Below are positions 1 to 8,618 of a stretch of 64,000 bases of DNA, in pieces; the stretch's first letter is position 1, and each line of letters starts with the position of its first letter. Origin of the DNA: Paenibacillus sp. CF384 (GTDB lineage: Bacteria; Bacillota; Bacilli; Paenibacillales; Paenibacillaceae); contig NZ_FNNV01000005.1 in assembly GCF_900106745.1 (NCBI RefSeq), positions 124,001-188,000 on the forward strand, given 5' to 3'. The notes under the pieces are model-generated. The model was not told where the DNA came from, searched no databases, and saw only the letters and a program-made list of their open reading frames with translations. Made by a program: the position numbers and the translations under genes.

Positions 1-345
1 CGCGAGCCCTGCAATCAAACCATCAATGGAATGCTCGGCCTTCATAATTTCGATTTCGAAATCAATGCCCGTTTTCTCTTTAATTTGCGCTTTGATTTCA
101 GGGTTCATATCCTCGGTGTAATCGTCGGTTCCCATGAATACGAGGCCTTTAATCGTACGGTCTGCAATCCATGTCGCCGGCTTTCCTTCAGGTGCATTTG
201 TAGCAGTGGCATTGCTGTCTGAAGCGGTATTGCTGTTTGCAGCAGGTTCATTGCTCGTGTTGTTGCCGCTATTGTTGGAACAACCTGCGAGTAGCATAGA
301 AACCATAACAGGAATCGCTAGAAACTTCGTCCATTTTCTGCTCAT
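1..345 (-). CDS. Sugar ABC transporter substrate-binding lipoprotein (N-terminal part)
   Basis: Extracellular solute-binding protein, family 1 (LplA-like); only the first 115 codons lie in the window and the rest runs off the left edge. The frame opens with a signal peptide (basic MSRKWTK, then a hydrophobic run) ending in the lipobox LLAGC, followed by an Asn/Ser/Thr-rich tether, then the start of a periplasmic-binding fold (WIADRTIKGLVFMGTDDYTE). A good ribosome site (AAAGGGGA) lies before the ATG at 345. It is 86 bp downstream of the LplB-type permease on the same strand, so it should bind the carbohydrate that permease imports. The second permease (LplC type) is not seen and probably lies beyond the edge. 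Substrate unknown; the operator upstream of the permease suggests co-regulation with the inositol cluster. Confidence 0.9.
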   Translation of the reverse strand, partial: MSRKWTKFLAIPVMVSMLLAGCSNNSGNNTSNEPAANSNTASDSNATATNAPEGKPATWIADRTIKGLVFMGTDDYTEDMNPEIKAQIKEKTGIDFEIEIMKAEHSIDGLIAGLA

Positions 346-431
346 GCTTTTTTCCCCTTTAATTCAATTTTTTTGTATGAATACGTCGGTTGACGTTTCC
401 ACCTTAGAGCGTTCTTCATCACATGGTAGCG

Positions 432-1385
432 TTACCATAGTGAAGTGTCTGACACTTTACGGGACAGCTTATTGGCCAGTACTACTAAGATTAGTCCGAT
501 AACGCCTTGCAGCATACCAACTGCGGTTGCATATCCATATTGTCCGCCTTGTAAGCCGACTCGAATGATATAGGTATCTAAAATATCGGAAAGCTGCATG
601 TTTCCCGGCGTTCGCAGCAGATAAAGCTGGTCGAATCCGGCGGATAAGATGCTTCCAAGCGATAAAATAAACAGAATGACTACTGTCGGCATGATAGAAG
701 GAAGTGTTATGTTCCAGATCTCCCGAAGCTTACCGGCACCATCGATCTTCGCCGCTTCGTACATATCGGGGTTTACACCTGATATCGCTGCCATATAAAT
801 GATCGAATCCCAGCCGATCGACTTCCATAGATGGCTGCCGAACATAATTTGATAGAAGTACTTAGGGTCCATCATGTAGAAGATGCTGCCATCACCGCCC
901 ACATTGGCAATGAATTGATTGAGCAGGCCGGTGTCCGGAGCGAGAATCCGCTGGATCAATCCGACAACCACGACCCAGGACAGGAAGTGCGGCAGATACA
1001 TGACGCTCTGTGAAACGTTCTTGAACCATTTGTTGCGAACTTCATTAAACATAAGTGCCAGTATGATTGGAAAAGGCAAGTACAGGAACAGCTTCATACT
1101 GCTGATAATCAGCGTGTTTTGGATTAAACTCTTGCTTTGGTAGGAGTTGAAGAAGGTGACGAAATAGTCAAAACCGATCCAGGGGCTTCCGAGTATGCCT
1201 TTGTTGAACTTATATTCCTTAAAGGCTAACAACAAGCCGCCCATCGGAATATATGAAAATACGATGAAGAACACGAGACAAGGCAGTAGCATGAAATACA
1301 AGTACCGATGCAGCATAATGTTTTTCCACAAAGAAGCTCTGGGTTTTTTCAGCTTCACTTGCGAAGTCGTCGAGACATTTGCCAT
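432..1385 (-). CDS. Carbohydrate ABC transporter permease, LplB family
   Basis: Integral membrane subunit of a CUT1-type sugar ABC importer. The 317-aa product has a short cytoplasmic N-terminus, a first membrane segment (YLYFMLLPCLVFFIVFSYIP) and about five further hydrophobic segments. The EAA loop that contacts the ATPase is visible as YEAAKIDGAGKLREIW around residues 210-225. Length and sequence fit the LplB/YteP family common in Paenibacillus. It is the first gene after the operator at 1464-1485 and is followed by a matching substrate-binding lipoprotein. No ATPase gene is nearby, as is usual for this family, which shares an MsmX-type ATPase. The imported sugar cannot be read from sequence. 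Confidence 0.9.
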   Translation of the reverse strand: MANVSTTSQVKLKKPRASLWKNIMLHRYLYFMLLPCLVFFIVFSYIPMGGLLLAFKEYKFNKGILGSPWIGFDYFVTFFNSYQSKSLIQNTLIISSMKLFLYLPFPIILALMFNEVRNKWFKNVSQSVMYLPHFLSWVVVVGLIQRILAPDTGLLNQFIANVGGDGSIFYMMDPKYFYQIMFGSHLWKSIGWDSIIYMAAISGVNPDMYEAAKIDGAGKLREIWNITLPSIMPTVVILFILSLGSILSAGFDQLYLLRTPGNMQLSDILDTYIIRVGLQGGQYGYATAVGMLQGVIGLILVVLANKLSRKVSDTSLW

Positions 1386-1463
1386 GAGTCGGGAATCACC
1401 TTCTTTTCGGAGAAATGGCTAATTCTTGTTGTGCTCTGTTGCTTCTGTCGGTTCTGATTTGAT

Positions 1464-1485
1464 TTTCTGGTATCGATACCAGAAA
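1464..1485. promoter_or_regulatory. Perfect 22-bp dyad operator, upstream of the LplB permease
   Basis: A perfect palindrome with half-site TTTCTGGTATC and a central CG, the usual geometry of LacI-family operators. The same core recurs at 14256-14281 (perfect) and 4074-4095 (19 of 22 bases). It lies about 80 bp upstream of the permease ATG and directly after the terminator of the preceding operon, so it should control the sugar transporter. The natural candidate regulator is the LacI-type protein at 4169-5185; that link is inferred. Confidence 0.8.
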
Positions 1486-1489
1486 CGGC

Positions 1490-1523
1490 TAAAAAATTTA
1501 CTTTCCAATAAAACGGAAAGTAA
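1490..1523 (-). terminator. Rho-independent terminator after the GDPD-like gene
   Basis: A perfect 9-bp stem (TTACTTTCC / GGAAAGTAA) with an 8-nt loop, followed on the minus strand by ATTTTTT. It separates the upstream catabolic operon from the operator-controlled transporter unit. Confidence 0.8.
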
Positions 1524-1578
1524 GCGTTGCCATTGGTTTCATTATAGCAACTAATTTCGAATCTGGCTATACGTTTTT

Positions 1579-2289
1579 CTACTCTTCATGAATACTTAAC
1601 AGTCGGCTTGGCTGCCTCGTGGTGATGGCATCTACCCCTATTCCGATCAGCCGTCTCATCTCTTGCGGTTCGTTCACCGTATACACCCATACAAGCAGTC
1701 CCGCGGCATGCGCACGATCCACTACTTCTTGGCGACATGTCGAGCTCTCCATGTTCAAACCGGCATAGCCGCCTATTTGCGCTTTCCGGCATACGGCATC
1801 CGCAAACTCGACATAGCGCTCGCCTTTCCCATCGGTCCAAACATCAGGCGTGTTGTACATTACTCTAATATCGGGGTACCTCGCGGTCATCGATTCGGAA
1901 GCCCCCGTAATAAAGACGCGCTTCTGCGCAGCGAACTGATAAATCAGCTTAGCTGTCGGACCGATGGCGTCGGTTGATTTCAAATCCAGATTGAGCAGCA
2001 TACCACTTGAATCTGATACCCGTAAAATCTGCTCCAGTGTCGCTATTTCATGCTCGCTATATATAGGAGAGATTGATTGCCTCACTTCAGGGGCATTCAA
2101 TTCCTCATAGGTACAGGTCAGCAGTGCCGGCGAATGATCATGCAGCAATACTGCCGTACCTCCAAGCGTCACAAGCACGTCTACTTCTGCGATTTGGGCA
2201 CCGCTCTCCATGGCTTCGAAGAACGAAGCTAACGTATTATCCGGATGAATGCCGCAGCCCGTATGGGCTGCGGTTAATGGTTTGCGCAT
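1579..2289 (-). CDS. Glycerophosphodiester phosphodiesterase-like protein
   Basis: A 236-aa TIM-barrel protein of the GDPD (GlpQ/UgpQ) superfamily, which hydrolyses glycerophosphodiesters such as glycerophosphoinositol. N-terminal landmarks: AAHTGCGIHPDNT (His9), EVD (Glu35, Asp37) and LLHDHS (His50), then LNLDLKS, and the C-terminal VYTVNEPQEM and GVDAITTRQP typical of the family. The canonical HRG motif reads HTG here, so the arginine that normally helps bind phosphate is threonine. There is no signal peptide, so the protein is cytoplasmic. It is the last gene of the run that starts with the aldo/keto reductase. A role in freeing inositol or glycerol from diesters would suit the inositol context but is inference; the altered motif may mean a different substrate. 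Confidence 0.75.
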   Translation of the reverse strand: MRKPLTAAHTGCGIHPDNTLASFFEAMESGAQIAEVDVLVTLGGTAVLLHDHSPALLTCTYEELNAPEVRQSISPIYSEHEIATLEQILRVSDSSGMLLNLDLKSTDAIGPTAKLIYQFAAQKRVFITGASESMTARYPDIRVMYNTPDVWTDGKGERYVEFADAVCRKAQIGGYAGLNMESSTCRQEVVDRAHAAGLLVWVYTVNEPQEMRRLIGIGVDAITTRQPSRLLSIHEE

Positions 2290-2337
2290 CTAGTATCGGC
2301 TCCTTCTCTTGGATGTTCTCTCTAAGCCAGACTACGG

Positions 2338-3114
2338 TTAATTATTCACAGCCCGTTTGATTTCCGTCTCCATTCGAAGCAAGTTCTCCAAGCTTAATGC
2401 CAGACTGTCCATCGGGCTGCCCGGGCAGTAATCCTGCTCAACAGCGTACCATTCTACGCCGCTCGCTTCACCCCACCGAATGATCGGGACAAAGTCAATA
2501 ATTCCGCTGCCAATCTCGGCAAAATACCCCCGTTCGTCAGCGGTCATATCTTTCAAGTGGAGAATTGGCATACGCCCGGCGTATTGCTCGATGTACGTGA
2601 GCGGATCCACATTCGCTTTCTTGACCCAATACGTATCAATCTCCGCATAGACCGGACTCTCGGGATCCAGCTCTAACACATAATCCAGCGCGTATTGCCC
2701 GTTCATGGACGTATGGAATTCAAAGTCATGGTTATGATAGCCGGCTCTAAAACCCATGGAGTGGACTTGAGCTGCAACAAGGCGCAGCGCTTCCCGTACG
2801 CTTCGATACCCTTCCGGATTCATTAGCTCATCGGGCAAGGAGTGACAGATGAAATCTCTCGTCTTGAACAATCTGGCTTCTTCCAGCACGGCCGGCAAAT
2901 CATGCTTCATGCGCTCCAAGCCGACATGCATCCCGGCGGTTTGCAGGCCGAGCTCATTCATAACCGCTGCGATTTCACGCGGATCATTGCCATGTAAACC
3001 GTCGATTTGCACCGCCTGCCAGCCCATCTTCTTCAGTTCGCGAAGCGTGCCCGGGAAATCCTTCTTCAACTCATTCCGGAGCGTGTACAATTGCGCAGCT
3101 AGTTTCTCTCTCAT
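2338..3114 (-). CDS. Sugar phosphate isomerase/epimerase (xylose isomerase-like TIM barrel)
   Basis: About 258 aa from the ATG at 3114, which overlaps the stop of the upstream aldo/keto reductase as ATGA; a longer in-frame extension lacks a ribosome site. AP-endonuclease-2/IolE-type TIM barrel: AAQLYTLR at the N-terminus, GYHNHDFEF and YAEIDTYWVKKA in the middle (likely metal ligands Glu/His/Asp), ILHLKDM, and AVEQDYCPGSP near the C-terminus. Such proteins isomerise or dehydrate keto-sugars and inososes. Translational coupling to the reductase suggests they act in sequence on the same substrate, perhaps interconverting inositol isomers or their keto forms. Exact reaction not assignable. Confidence 0.8.
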   Translation of the reverse strand: MREKLAAQLYTLRNELKKDFPGTLRELKKMGWQAVQIDGLHGNDPREIAAVMNELGLQTAGMHVGLERMKHDLPAVLEEARLFKTRDFICHSLPDELMNPEGYRSVREALRLVAAQVHSMGFRAGYHNHDFEFHTSMNGQYALDYVLELDPESPVYAEIDTYWVKKANVDPLTYIEQYAGRMPILHLKDMTADERGYFAEIGSGIIDFVPIIRWGEASGVEWYAVEQDYCPGSPMDSLALSLENLLRMETEIKRAVNN

Positions 3115-4040
3115 ACCACAAGCTCCTCTCGTTTCAGATCCAGCCATTCCTGCTCTGCTTCTGTAAGATTGATTTCCATCGCTTTCACGGAATCCATCAA
3201 CTCCGCATCGCTGCGCGGGCCAATAATCGCTCCGGTAGGAAACGGGCGATTGAGCACAAAGGATAGGGCGATATGCAGAGCCGTGACGCCTTTGCTGTCC
3301 GCCAGCTTCTTCGCTCGCTCATAGCGCTTCCAGTTGTCCTCGTTATAATAGACGCGAACCATGTCCGAATTGGATCGATCCTCCGGCGAGAATAATCCCG
3401 TAAAGAAACCACCTGCTTGCGCAGACCATGCAAGCAGCGGCAATTGCTTGCGTTCATGCCACTTGCTGGCTTGTTCATCCGCCGACACGCAGCCTTCCCA
3501 TCTCGGCTCATTCGCTGCAGCCAGAGCAAGATTCGTGCTGCTGAACATGAAACCGGACAAACCATGCGCCTCTGCATAGTCATTAGCTTCCTGTATGCGA
3601 TGATGCGTCCAGTTAGAAGCCCCGATGGCCCGTACCCGGCCTTCGCTAAGATGCAAGTTCAGCTCCTCCATAATCGGTCCGACCGGCGTTCCCGGCTCGT
3701 CACGATGAAGAGCATACAAATCGATATAATTCGTTTCCAAGCGATCAAGGCTTTCGAACAAATCCTTGCGTATCGCTTCCGCATTAACGCGAGGCCCCGG
3801 GCTGCCGTCATTGTGGTGGGCACCTTTGGTCATGATGACCATCTGATTCCGGATTCCCTTCTCCGTCATCCATTGCCCGAGGATGGTCTCGGCACGTCGA
3901 TATTGATGAGCGGTATCAATCGTTGTTCCGCCTGCGGCAACATAGGTGTCCAACATGTCCGTTCCATTCAACTTGCTTAAGTCGCCGGTTCCCATCATGA
4001 GCCGGGACAGACGAACGCCATTGATTTCCATGAACTTCAT
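3111..4040 (-). CDS. Aldo/keto reductase
   Basis: A 309-aa NAD(P)H-dependent oxidoreductase. The ATG at 4040 is chosen because AAGGAGGG precedes it and because the longer frame would run through the operator at 4074-4095. AKR features: TTIDTAHQY with the catalytic Asp42 and Tyr47, TKGAHH with the lysine, and YALHRDEP with the histidine; the C-terminal IIGPRSDAELMDSV is the cofactor phosphate-binding region. It heads a three-gene unit with the isomerase and the GDPD-like gene and has its own operator, though it also follows the LacI gene on the same strand. Likely interconverts a keto-inositol or keto-sugar; the substrate is inferred from context only. Confidence 0.85.
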   Translation of the reverse strand: MKFMEINGVRLSRLMMGTGDLSKLNGTDMLDTYVAAGGTTIDTAHQYRRAETILGQWMTEKGIRNQMVIMTKGAHHNDGSPGPRVNAEAIRKDLFESLDRLETNYIDLYALHRDEPGTPVGPIMEELNLHLSEGRVRAIGASNWTHHRIQEANDYAEAHGLSGFMFSSTNLALAAANEPRWEGCVSADEQASKWHERKQLPLLAWSAQAGGFFTGLFSPEDRSNSDMVRVYYNEDNWKRYERAKKLADSKGVTALHIALSFVLNRPFPTGAIIGPRSDAELMDSVKAMEINLTEAEQEWLDLKREELVV

Positions 4041-4073
4041 TGAGTAGGCCCTCCTTGTGCAGCTATGTCGAAC

Positions 4074-4095
4074 TTTCTGGTAGCGATACCACATA
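4074..4095. promoter_or_regulatory. Degenerate copy of the dyad operator before the aldo/keto reductase
   Basis: TTTCTGGTAGC then GATACCACATA matches the 22-bp operator of 1464-1485 at 19 positions. It sits 33 bp upstream of the reductase ATG, between the LacI regulator gene and the three-gene unit, so it probably marks an internal regulated promoter. Confidence 0.65.
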
Positions 4096-4100
4096 ACGAA

Positions 4101-4129
4101 GTCGTATGCCCCATGAATGGGGCTGCGAC
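4101..4129 (-). terminator. Stem-loop between the LacI gene and the aldo/keto reductase operator
   Basis: GCCCC / GGGGC with a 6-nt loop, extended by GTCGTA / TGCGAC after one bulged base. There is no clean U-run on the minus strand, so it may be a weak terminator or an attenuator that separates the iol operon from the internal promoter. Confidence 0.4.
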
Positions 4130-4168
4130 TGAATCATTAACTGTAACCCTACCGGGCAGCTTCATCGC

Positions 4169-5185
4169 TTAGATAGTGATTGGTTTCCCGGTAGATTGCC
4201 GAATAACAAGCTCCGGCTTCAGCACTATACGTTTCGAGTCTCCGGGTTTCCCCGCATTATTCTTACTCAGAACCAAGTCTACAACAAGCTGACCCATCTG
4301 CTCCGTTGGCTGCGAAACCGTCGTCAGCAGGGGATCAGTAACCGTCGCCAATATCGTATTGTCAAACCCGACAATCGACAGCTCCTCCGGAACGCGAACA
4401 CTCATCTCCTTCGCTGCTTGCAGCGCGCCGATGGCGAGCAGATCGTTGCAGCAGAACACGGCTGTTGGGCGATCCGCATAGCGAAGCAGCTCCGAAGCGC
4501 CGCGCCTGCCATCTCTAACCAAGTCATGACCGCTCATTTTCACCATGTACTCTGGGATCTGTAACCCAGCTTCGATGACTTCGTCTTGGAAGCCGCGAAT
4601 CCGTTCTTGCGAGCTCATTACTTTCGGATGCTCAGCCAGCACAGCCATTCGGGTATGCCCTAAATCCAGCAAATGACGAGCAGCCATTCGGCCGCCTTCA
4701 TAATCGTCAACGACGACGGTCGCCAGATCATGACCAGGCATTTCCCTTGCGATCAGCGCGAATGGAATGGACTTCTTCTGAAGCTTATCCAGCAGCTCCC
4801 CGCTATCGATCCCCGTACCGATAATGATACCGTCGACACTCTTTTGTTGAAGCAAATTCAAATACCGTTCGACTCGCTCGTCTTTGTTATCCGTGCTGCA
4901 GATGACCAAGCTGTAGCCATGCACATCTCCCTGGTCTTCCACAGCCCGGGCGATTTCGGCGAAGAAGGGGTTGGAAATATCCGGAATGAGCAGCCCCAGC
5001 GTATACGTTTTCTTGCCGGTCAATGCGGAGGCGATGAGGCTCGGCTTATAATTCAGCTGTTCCATGACGCTGATAATAGAGGCTCGGCGCTCTTCGCTAA
5101 TCTTCCCTTTCCCGTTAATAACTTGGGAGACGGCCGCAATGGAAACCCCGGCTTCTCGTGCTACGTCGTAAATCGTTGCTTTCAC
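4169..5185 (-). CDS. LacI-family transcriptional regulator of the inositol cluster
   Basis: 338 aa. The N-terminal helix-turn-helix and hinge helix are clear: TIYDVAREAGVSIAAVSQVI (residues 4-23) and YKPSLIASALTG. A periplasmic-binding-like effector domain follows, with LGLLIPDISNPFFAEI, GIIIGTG, VVVDDYEGG and FCCNDLLAIGAL. It is the last gene of the iol operon, 40 bp after iolB. LacI proteins bind palindromes with a central CG; two such operator types occur here (the GGTATCGATACC type at three places, and TTAAGCGCTTAA before iolD), and the sequence does not show which one it reads. B. subtilis uses a DeoR-type IolR, so regulation of this cluster differs from that model. The effector is probably an inositol catabolite. 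Confidence 0.88.
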   Translation of the reverse strand: MKATIYDVAREAGVSIAAVSQVINGKGKISEERRASIISVMEQLNYKPSLIASALTGKKTYTLGLLIPDISNPFFAEIARAVEDQGDVHGYSLVICSTDNKDERVERYLNLLQQKSVDGIIIGTGIDSGELLDKLQKKSIPFALIAREMPGHDLATVVVDDYEGGRMAARHLLDLGHTRMAVLAEHPKVMSSQERIRGFQDEVIEAGLQIPEYMVKMSGHDLVRDGRRGASELLRYADRPTAVFCCNDLLAIGALQAAKEMSVRVPEELSIVGFDNTILATVTDPLLTTVSQPTEQMGQLVVDLVLSKNNAGKPGDSKRIVLKPELVIRQSTGKPITI

Positions 5186-5224
5186 TCTAGTAACTCCTCC
5201 TGCTTCTATGCCTCTTACCGTTTA

Positions 5225-6046
5225 CTAACGATTCGGGTTCGGGTTGACCATGATCCACTCATGGTCCGGATCGTTGTGGAACTTCCACGTACGTACCGGA
5301 CCGGCCATTACATTCAAATAATAACAATCATATCCCGGCGGAGCGGAGACCGGATGATAGCCTTTGGGCACCATGACTGCTTGCCCATCCTTGACAACCA
5401 GCGTCTCGTCCAAGGAGCGATCGTCCGTGTACACGCGCTGGATCGCAAACCCCTTCTCCTGCTGAATCCGGAAATAATAGGTTTCCTCGAGCAGTGATTC
5501 CGCCGGAAGCGCATCCTGATCATGCTTATGCGGCGGGTAGCTGGACCAATGTCCGTTAGGCGTGAACACCTCCACCACAAGCAGGCTATCAGCCGACTGC
5601 TGCTCAGGCAGAATGTTATGAATTTGACGCTCCAAGCTGCCATAGCCGCGTGTTTCCACACCGACCTGCTCCGGCTTGATCAGCCGAGCTTCATGATTGC
5701 CATTGCCCGGAGCGGAACAAATGGCCATCTCCACATCCGTTACGGCGCGAATCTCGTAGTTATCGTCATTCGGTACATAGACCGAATAAGGCGTTGTTCG
5801 TTCGAATATATTCATTCTGCTTCCAATCGCAAGCCACTCATGCGACCTCGTTGTCACATCCGCTTTACCGCTTAGAAGGACAAGGCACACTTCTCGATCT
5901 CCGGTATCACGGCGGAAGGCTTGACCTGCTTCTAACTTGATGACTTGAAATCCAACATACTTCCAACCTGCCGACTCCGGCGTAATGTTCATTATACTGC
6001 CATCGTGATCCGGATGATCAGCCGGCGCAATGATTAAATTCGACAT
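5225..6046 (-). CDS. iolB: 5-deoxy-glucuronate isomerase
   Basis: A 273-aa bicupin enzyme that converts 5-deoxy-D-glucuronate to 2-deoxy-5-keto-gluconate in myo-inositol breakdown. Family landmarks: WKYVGFQVIKLEAGQ, the conserved HKHDQD metal-binding cluster within SSYPPHKHDQD, YYFRIQQEKGFAIQRVYTDD, and the C-terminal GYHPVSAPPGYDCYYLNVMAGP. Length matches IolB (about 270 aa). It lies 18 bp after iolG on the same strand, inside the iol run. No unusual features. Confidence 0.95.
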   Translation of the reverse strand: MSNLIIAPADHPDHDGSIMNITPESAGWKYVGFQVIKLEAGQAFRRDTGDREVCLVLLSGKADVTTRSHEWLAIGSRMNIFERTTPYSVYVPNDDNYEIRAVTDVEMAICSAPGNGNHEARLIKPEQVGVETRGYGSLERQIHNILPEQQSADSLLVVEVFTPNGHWSSYPPHKHDQDALPAESLLEETYYFRIQQEKGFAIQRVYTDDRSLDETLVVKDGQAVMVPKGYHPVSAPPGYDCYYLNVMAGPVRTWKFHNDPDHEWIMVNPNPNR

Positions 6047-6064
6047 CGTTGCCTATCTCCCCTC

Positions 6065-7114
6065 CTAGATAAGGATCGCATGCTGCTCCGCGAGCTGCAT
6101 CGCTTCCGAGACTTTAACGGGACGCGCAAGCATAACGGATAACTTGGCAGCCAGCGCAGCCAGCTCCGCCTGCAAGCCATCGGAACCGCTGACCGGAACC
6201 GGCCGATCCTCTCGGATGCAATCGATAAAGATCCGCGTCTCTTCTCTGTAGGCCTCTTGATACCGCTCCAAGAAGAAATGCAGCGGCTTATCGCGGAACA
6301 CGCCTTCAGCCGTACTGATTTCCGCCGAATTCGGATAATCGTTCGTCACGGCTGCCGCTCCTTTGGAACCGAATACCTCCACGCGTTGATCGTATCCATA
6401 TACGGCCTGACGGCTGTTATCGATGACTCCCATCGCTCCACTCGCAAACTTCAGCGTTACGATCGCCGTATCGACATCGCCATATTGCGCGAATACAGGG
6501 TCGATCAACACGCCGCCGTGTGCATACACCTCTTCGATTTCGCTACCGGTTACGTAACGTGCCATATCGAAATCATGGATCATCATATCCATGAACATAC
6601 CGCCGGATACCCGAATGTAATCTTGATGCGGCGGATTGGGGTCGCGCGAGGTGATTTTGACAATGTGCGGGGTTCCAATCGTACCGCTCTGCACATGCTC
6701 GCTGATCCTCTTGAAGTTATGGTCGAAACGCCGGTTGAACCCGATTTGCAGCTTCACGCCAGCCTGCTTCGCGGTCTCTACAGCTTCCTGGGTCTGTCTG
6801 ATGTCCATACTGACAGGTTTCTCGCAGAAGATATGTTTGCCCGCCAGTGCAGCTTGCTTAATGAGCGGGACATGCGTGTCCGTCGAGGAGCAGATGAACA
6901 CGGCATCGATATCCGGATGGGCAATAATGGCCCCGCTGTCCTTCGTTACTAACGGAATGTCTCGAAGCGCCGCCCATTCCTCTAGCTCAGGACCTGCGAA
7001 TAAATCGCTCACCGCGATGACTTCCACTTGCGGCATCCGCAGCAGATTATCGGCATGTATTTTGCCGATCCGGCCCGCTCCGATGATGCCGATCTTGATT
7101 TTCTCCAACGCCAT
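6065..7114 (-). CDS. iolG: Inositol 2-dehydrogenase-type oxidoreductase
   Basis: 349-aa Gfo/Idh/MocA family enzyme. The N-terminal Rossmann fold has GIIGAGRIGKIHADN, then the EKP motif (HIFCEKPVS) with the catalytic-region lysine, and GGMFMDMMIHDFDMARY with the conserved Asp-x-x-x-His pattern. It should oxidise myo-inositol (or scyllo-inositol) to an inosose with NAD+, the first pathway step. It sits between iolA and iolB with short gaps. Paralogues IolX and IolW use scyllo-inositol; the central operon position favours IolG. Confidence 0.9.
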   Translation of the reverse strand: MALEKIKIGIIGAGRIGKIHADNLLRMPQVEVIAVSDLFAGPELEEWAALRDIPLVTKDSGAIIAHPDIDAVFICSSTDTHVPLIKQAALAGKHIFCEKPVSMDIRQTQEAVETAKQAGVKLQIGFNRRFDHNFKRISEHVQSGTIGTPHIVKITSRDPNPPHQDYIRVSGGMFMDMMIHDFDMARYVTGSEIEEVYAHGGVLIDPVFAQYGDVDTAIVTLKFASGAMGVIDNSRQAVYGYDQRVEVFGSKGAAAVTNDYPNSAEISTAEGVFRDKPLHFFLERYQEAYREETRIFIDCIREDRPVPVSGSDGLQAELAALAAKLSVMLARPVKVSEAMQLAEQHAILI

Positions 7115-7130
7115 ATCGATAGGCCTCCTC

Positions 7131-8576
7131 TTACCAGCGGGTAGTGATCATTTTCTTGCGCGTATAGAACTCTACACCGTCGCTGCCGTTAGCATGCAAG
7201 TCGCCGTAGAACGACTTCTTCCAACCGGAGAACGGGAAGAATGCCATTGGAGCCGGAACCCCGAGATTCACGCCCAGCATGCCGGCATCGATGGTTTCGC
7301 GGAACTGACGAACGTTAGCGCCGCTCTTCGTAAACAAACATGCGCCGTTGGCGAAATCCGACCGATTGGCCACTTCGATGGCTTCCTCCAGCGTTGCCAC
7401 GCGCACGATGGACAGCACCGGCGCGAAGATCTCGTCTTCCCAAATTTTCATGCCGCATTGCACTTCATCGAACAAGGTCGGTCCGACAAAATAACCTTCA
7501 CCCGTTGATGCCGCATCCTTGCGTCCGTCCCGAATCAAGAGCGCGCCTTCCGACTCGCCAAGCTCGATGTACTTCAATGTACGTTCTTTGTGGGGTCCGC
7601 GAATAACAGGGCCGAGGAAAACGCCCTCTTCCATGCCATTGCCGATCGTGATGCGATCCGCTGCTTCGACCAGCTTGTTCACGAGCGTATCGGCAACTTC
7701 GCCTACAGCTACTACGACGGAGCAAGCCATGCAGCGCTCGCCTGCGGAACCGAATGCCGCATTGACAATTTCCTTCACCGTCAACTCCAGATCGGCGTCC
7801 GGCATCACGATGGAATGGTTCTTCGCTCCGGCAAGCGCTTGAACCCGCTTCCCGTTCGCGGAAGCTATTTTGTACACATACTCCGCTACCGGCTGGGAGC
7901 CGACGAACGACACGGCCGTAACATCCGGATGCTCCAGAATGCCATTCACGACATCATGCGCACCATGAACGATATTCAGGACGCCATCCGGCAAGCCCGC
8001 TTCCGTGAACAGCTCCGCGAGACGGTTCGCCAGAAGTGGCGTACGTTCCGATGGTTTCATGACAAACGTATTGCCGCAGGCAATCGCGAGCGGGAACATC
8101 CAGCATGGCACCATCATCGGAAAGTTAAACGGCGTAATCCCGGCAACGACGCCAACGGGATAACGATACATGCCGGATTCGAGGTTCGATGCAATGTCAG
8201 GCAGCTGTTTGCCCATCATCAACGTCGGGGCGCCTGCGGCGAATTCAACGCATTCGATCCCACGCTGCACCTCGCCGTAAGCTTCACTGTAGCTTTTGCC
8301 GTTCTCGAGCGTGACTAGGCGGGCGAGCGCTTCCCAGTTGTCGACCAAGAGCTGCTGATATTTGAATAAAATGCGAGCTCGGCGCGGAACCGGCGTCCGG
8401 CTCCATCCCGCGAAAGCTTCCTTGGCCGTTCTCACCGCAAGGTCAACGTCTTCTTTGGTAGACAGCGGAACCAGCGCCAGCACTTCTTCCGTTGCCGGGT
8501 TATAGACGTTCTCGCGTGCGGCAGAGGCGGACGGTACCCAGCTGCCTCCGATCCAGTTGTTCAACAATTCAGTCAT
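7131..8576 (-). CDS. iolA: Methylmalonate-semialdehyde dehydrogenase (acylating)
   Basis: 481-aa CoA-acylating aldehyde dehydrogenase (MmsA/IolA). It turns malonate semialdehyde into acetyl-CoA, the last step of inositol catabolism. Seen: N-terminal [24 protein letters not shown] (cofactor loop), [28 protein letters not shown], and the active-site cysteine in [11 protein letters not shown]. The C-terminal [17 protein letters not shown] is typical of MmsA. It lies between iolC and iolG in the operon; length is normal. Confidence 0.95.
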   Translation of the reverse strand: MTELLNNWIGGSWVPSASAARENVYNPATEEVLALVPLSTKEDVDLAVRTAKEAFAGWSRTPVPRRARILFKYQQLLVDNWEALARLVTLENGKSYSEAYGEVQRGIECVEFAAGAPTLMMGKQLPDIASNLESGMYRYPVGVVAGITPFNFPMMVPCWMFPLAIACGNTFVMKPSERTPLLANRLAELFTEAGLPDGVLNIVHGAHDVVNGILEHPDVTAVSFVGSQPVAEYVYKIASANGKRVQALAGAKNHSIVMPDADLELTVKEIVNAAFGSAGERCMACSVVVAVGEVADTLVNKLVEAADRITIGNGMEEGVFLGPVIRGPHKERTLKYIELGESEGALLIRDGRKDAASTGEGYFVGPTLFDEVQCGMKIWEDEIFAPVLSIVRVATLEEAIEVANRSDFANGACLFTKSGANVRQFRETIDAGMLGVNLGVPAPMAFFPFSGWKKSFYGDLHANGSDGVEFYTRKKMITTRW

Positions 8577-8618
8577 ACTCGAATTCCCCTTTCGTAATCA
8601 ACAATCTGTCAGCGACGA

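Noticed and set aside
4041..4094. Upstream extension of the aldo/keto reductase to 4094
   Set aside because: It would translate through the operator; the AAGGAGGG site belongs to the ATG at 4040.
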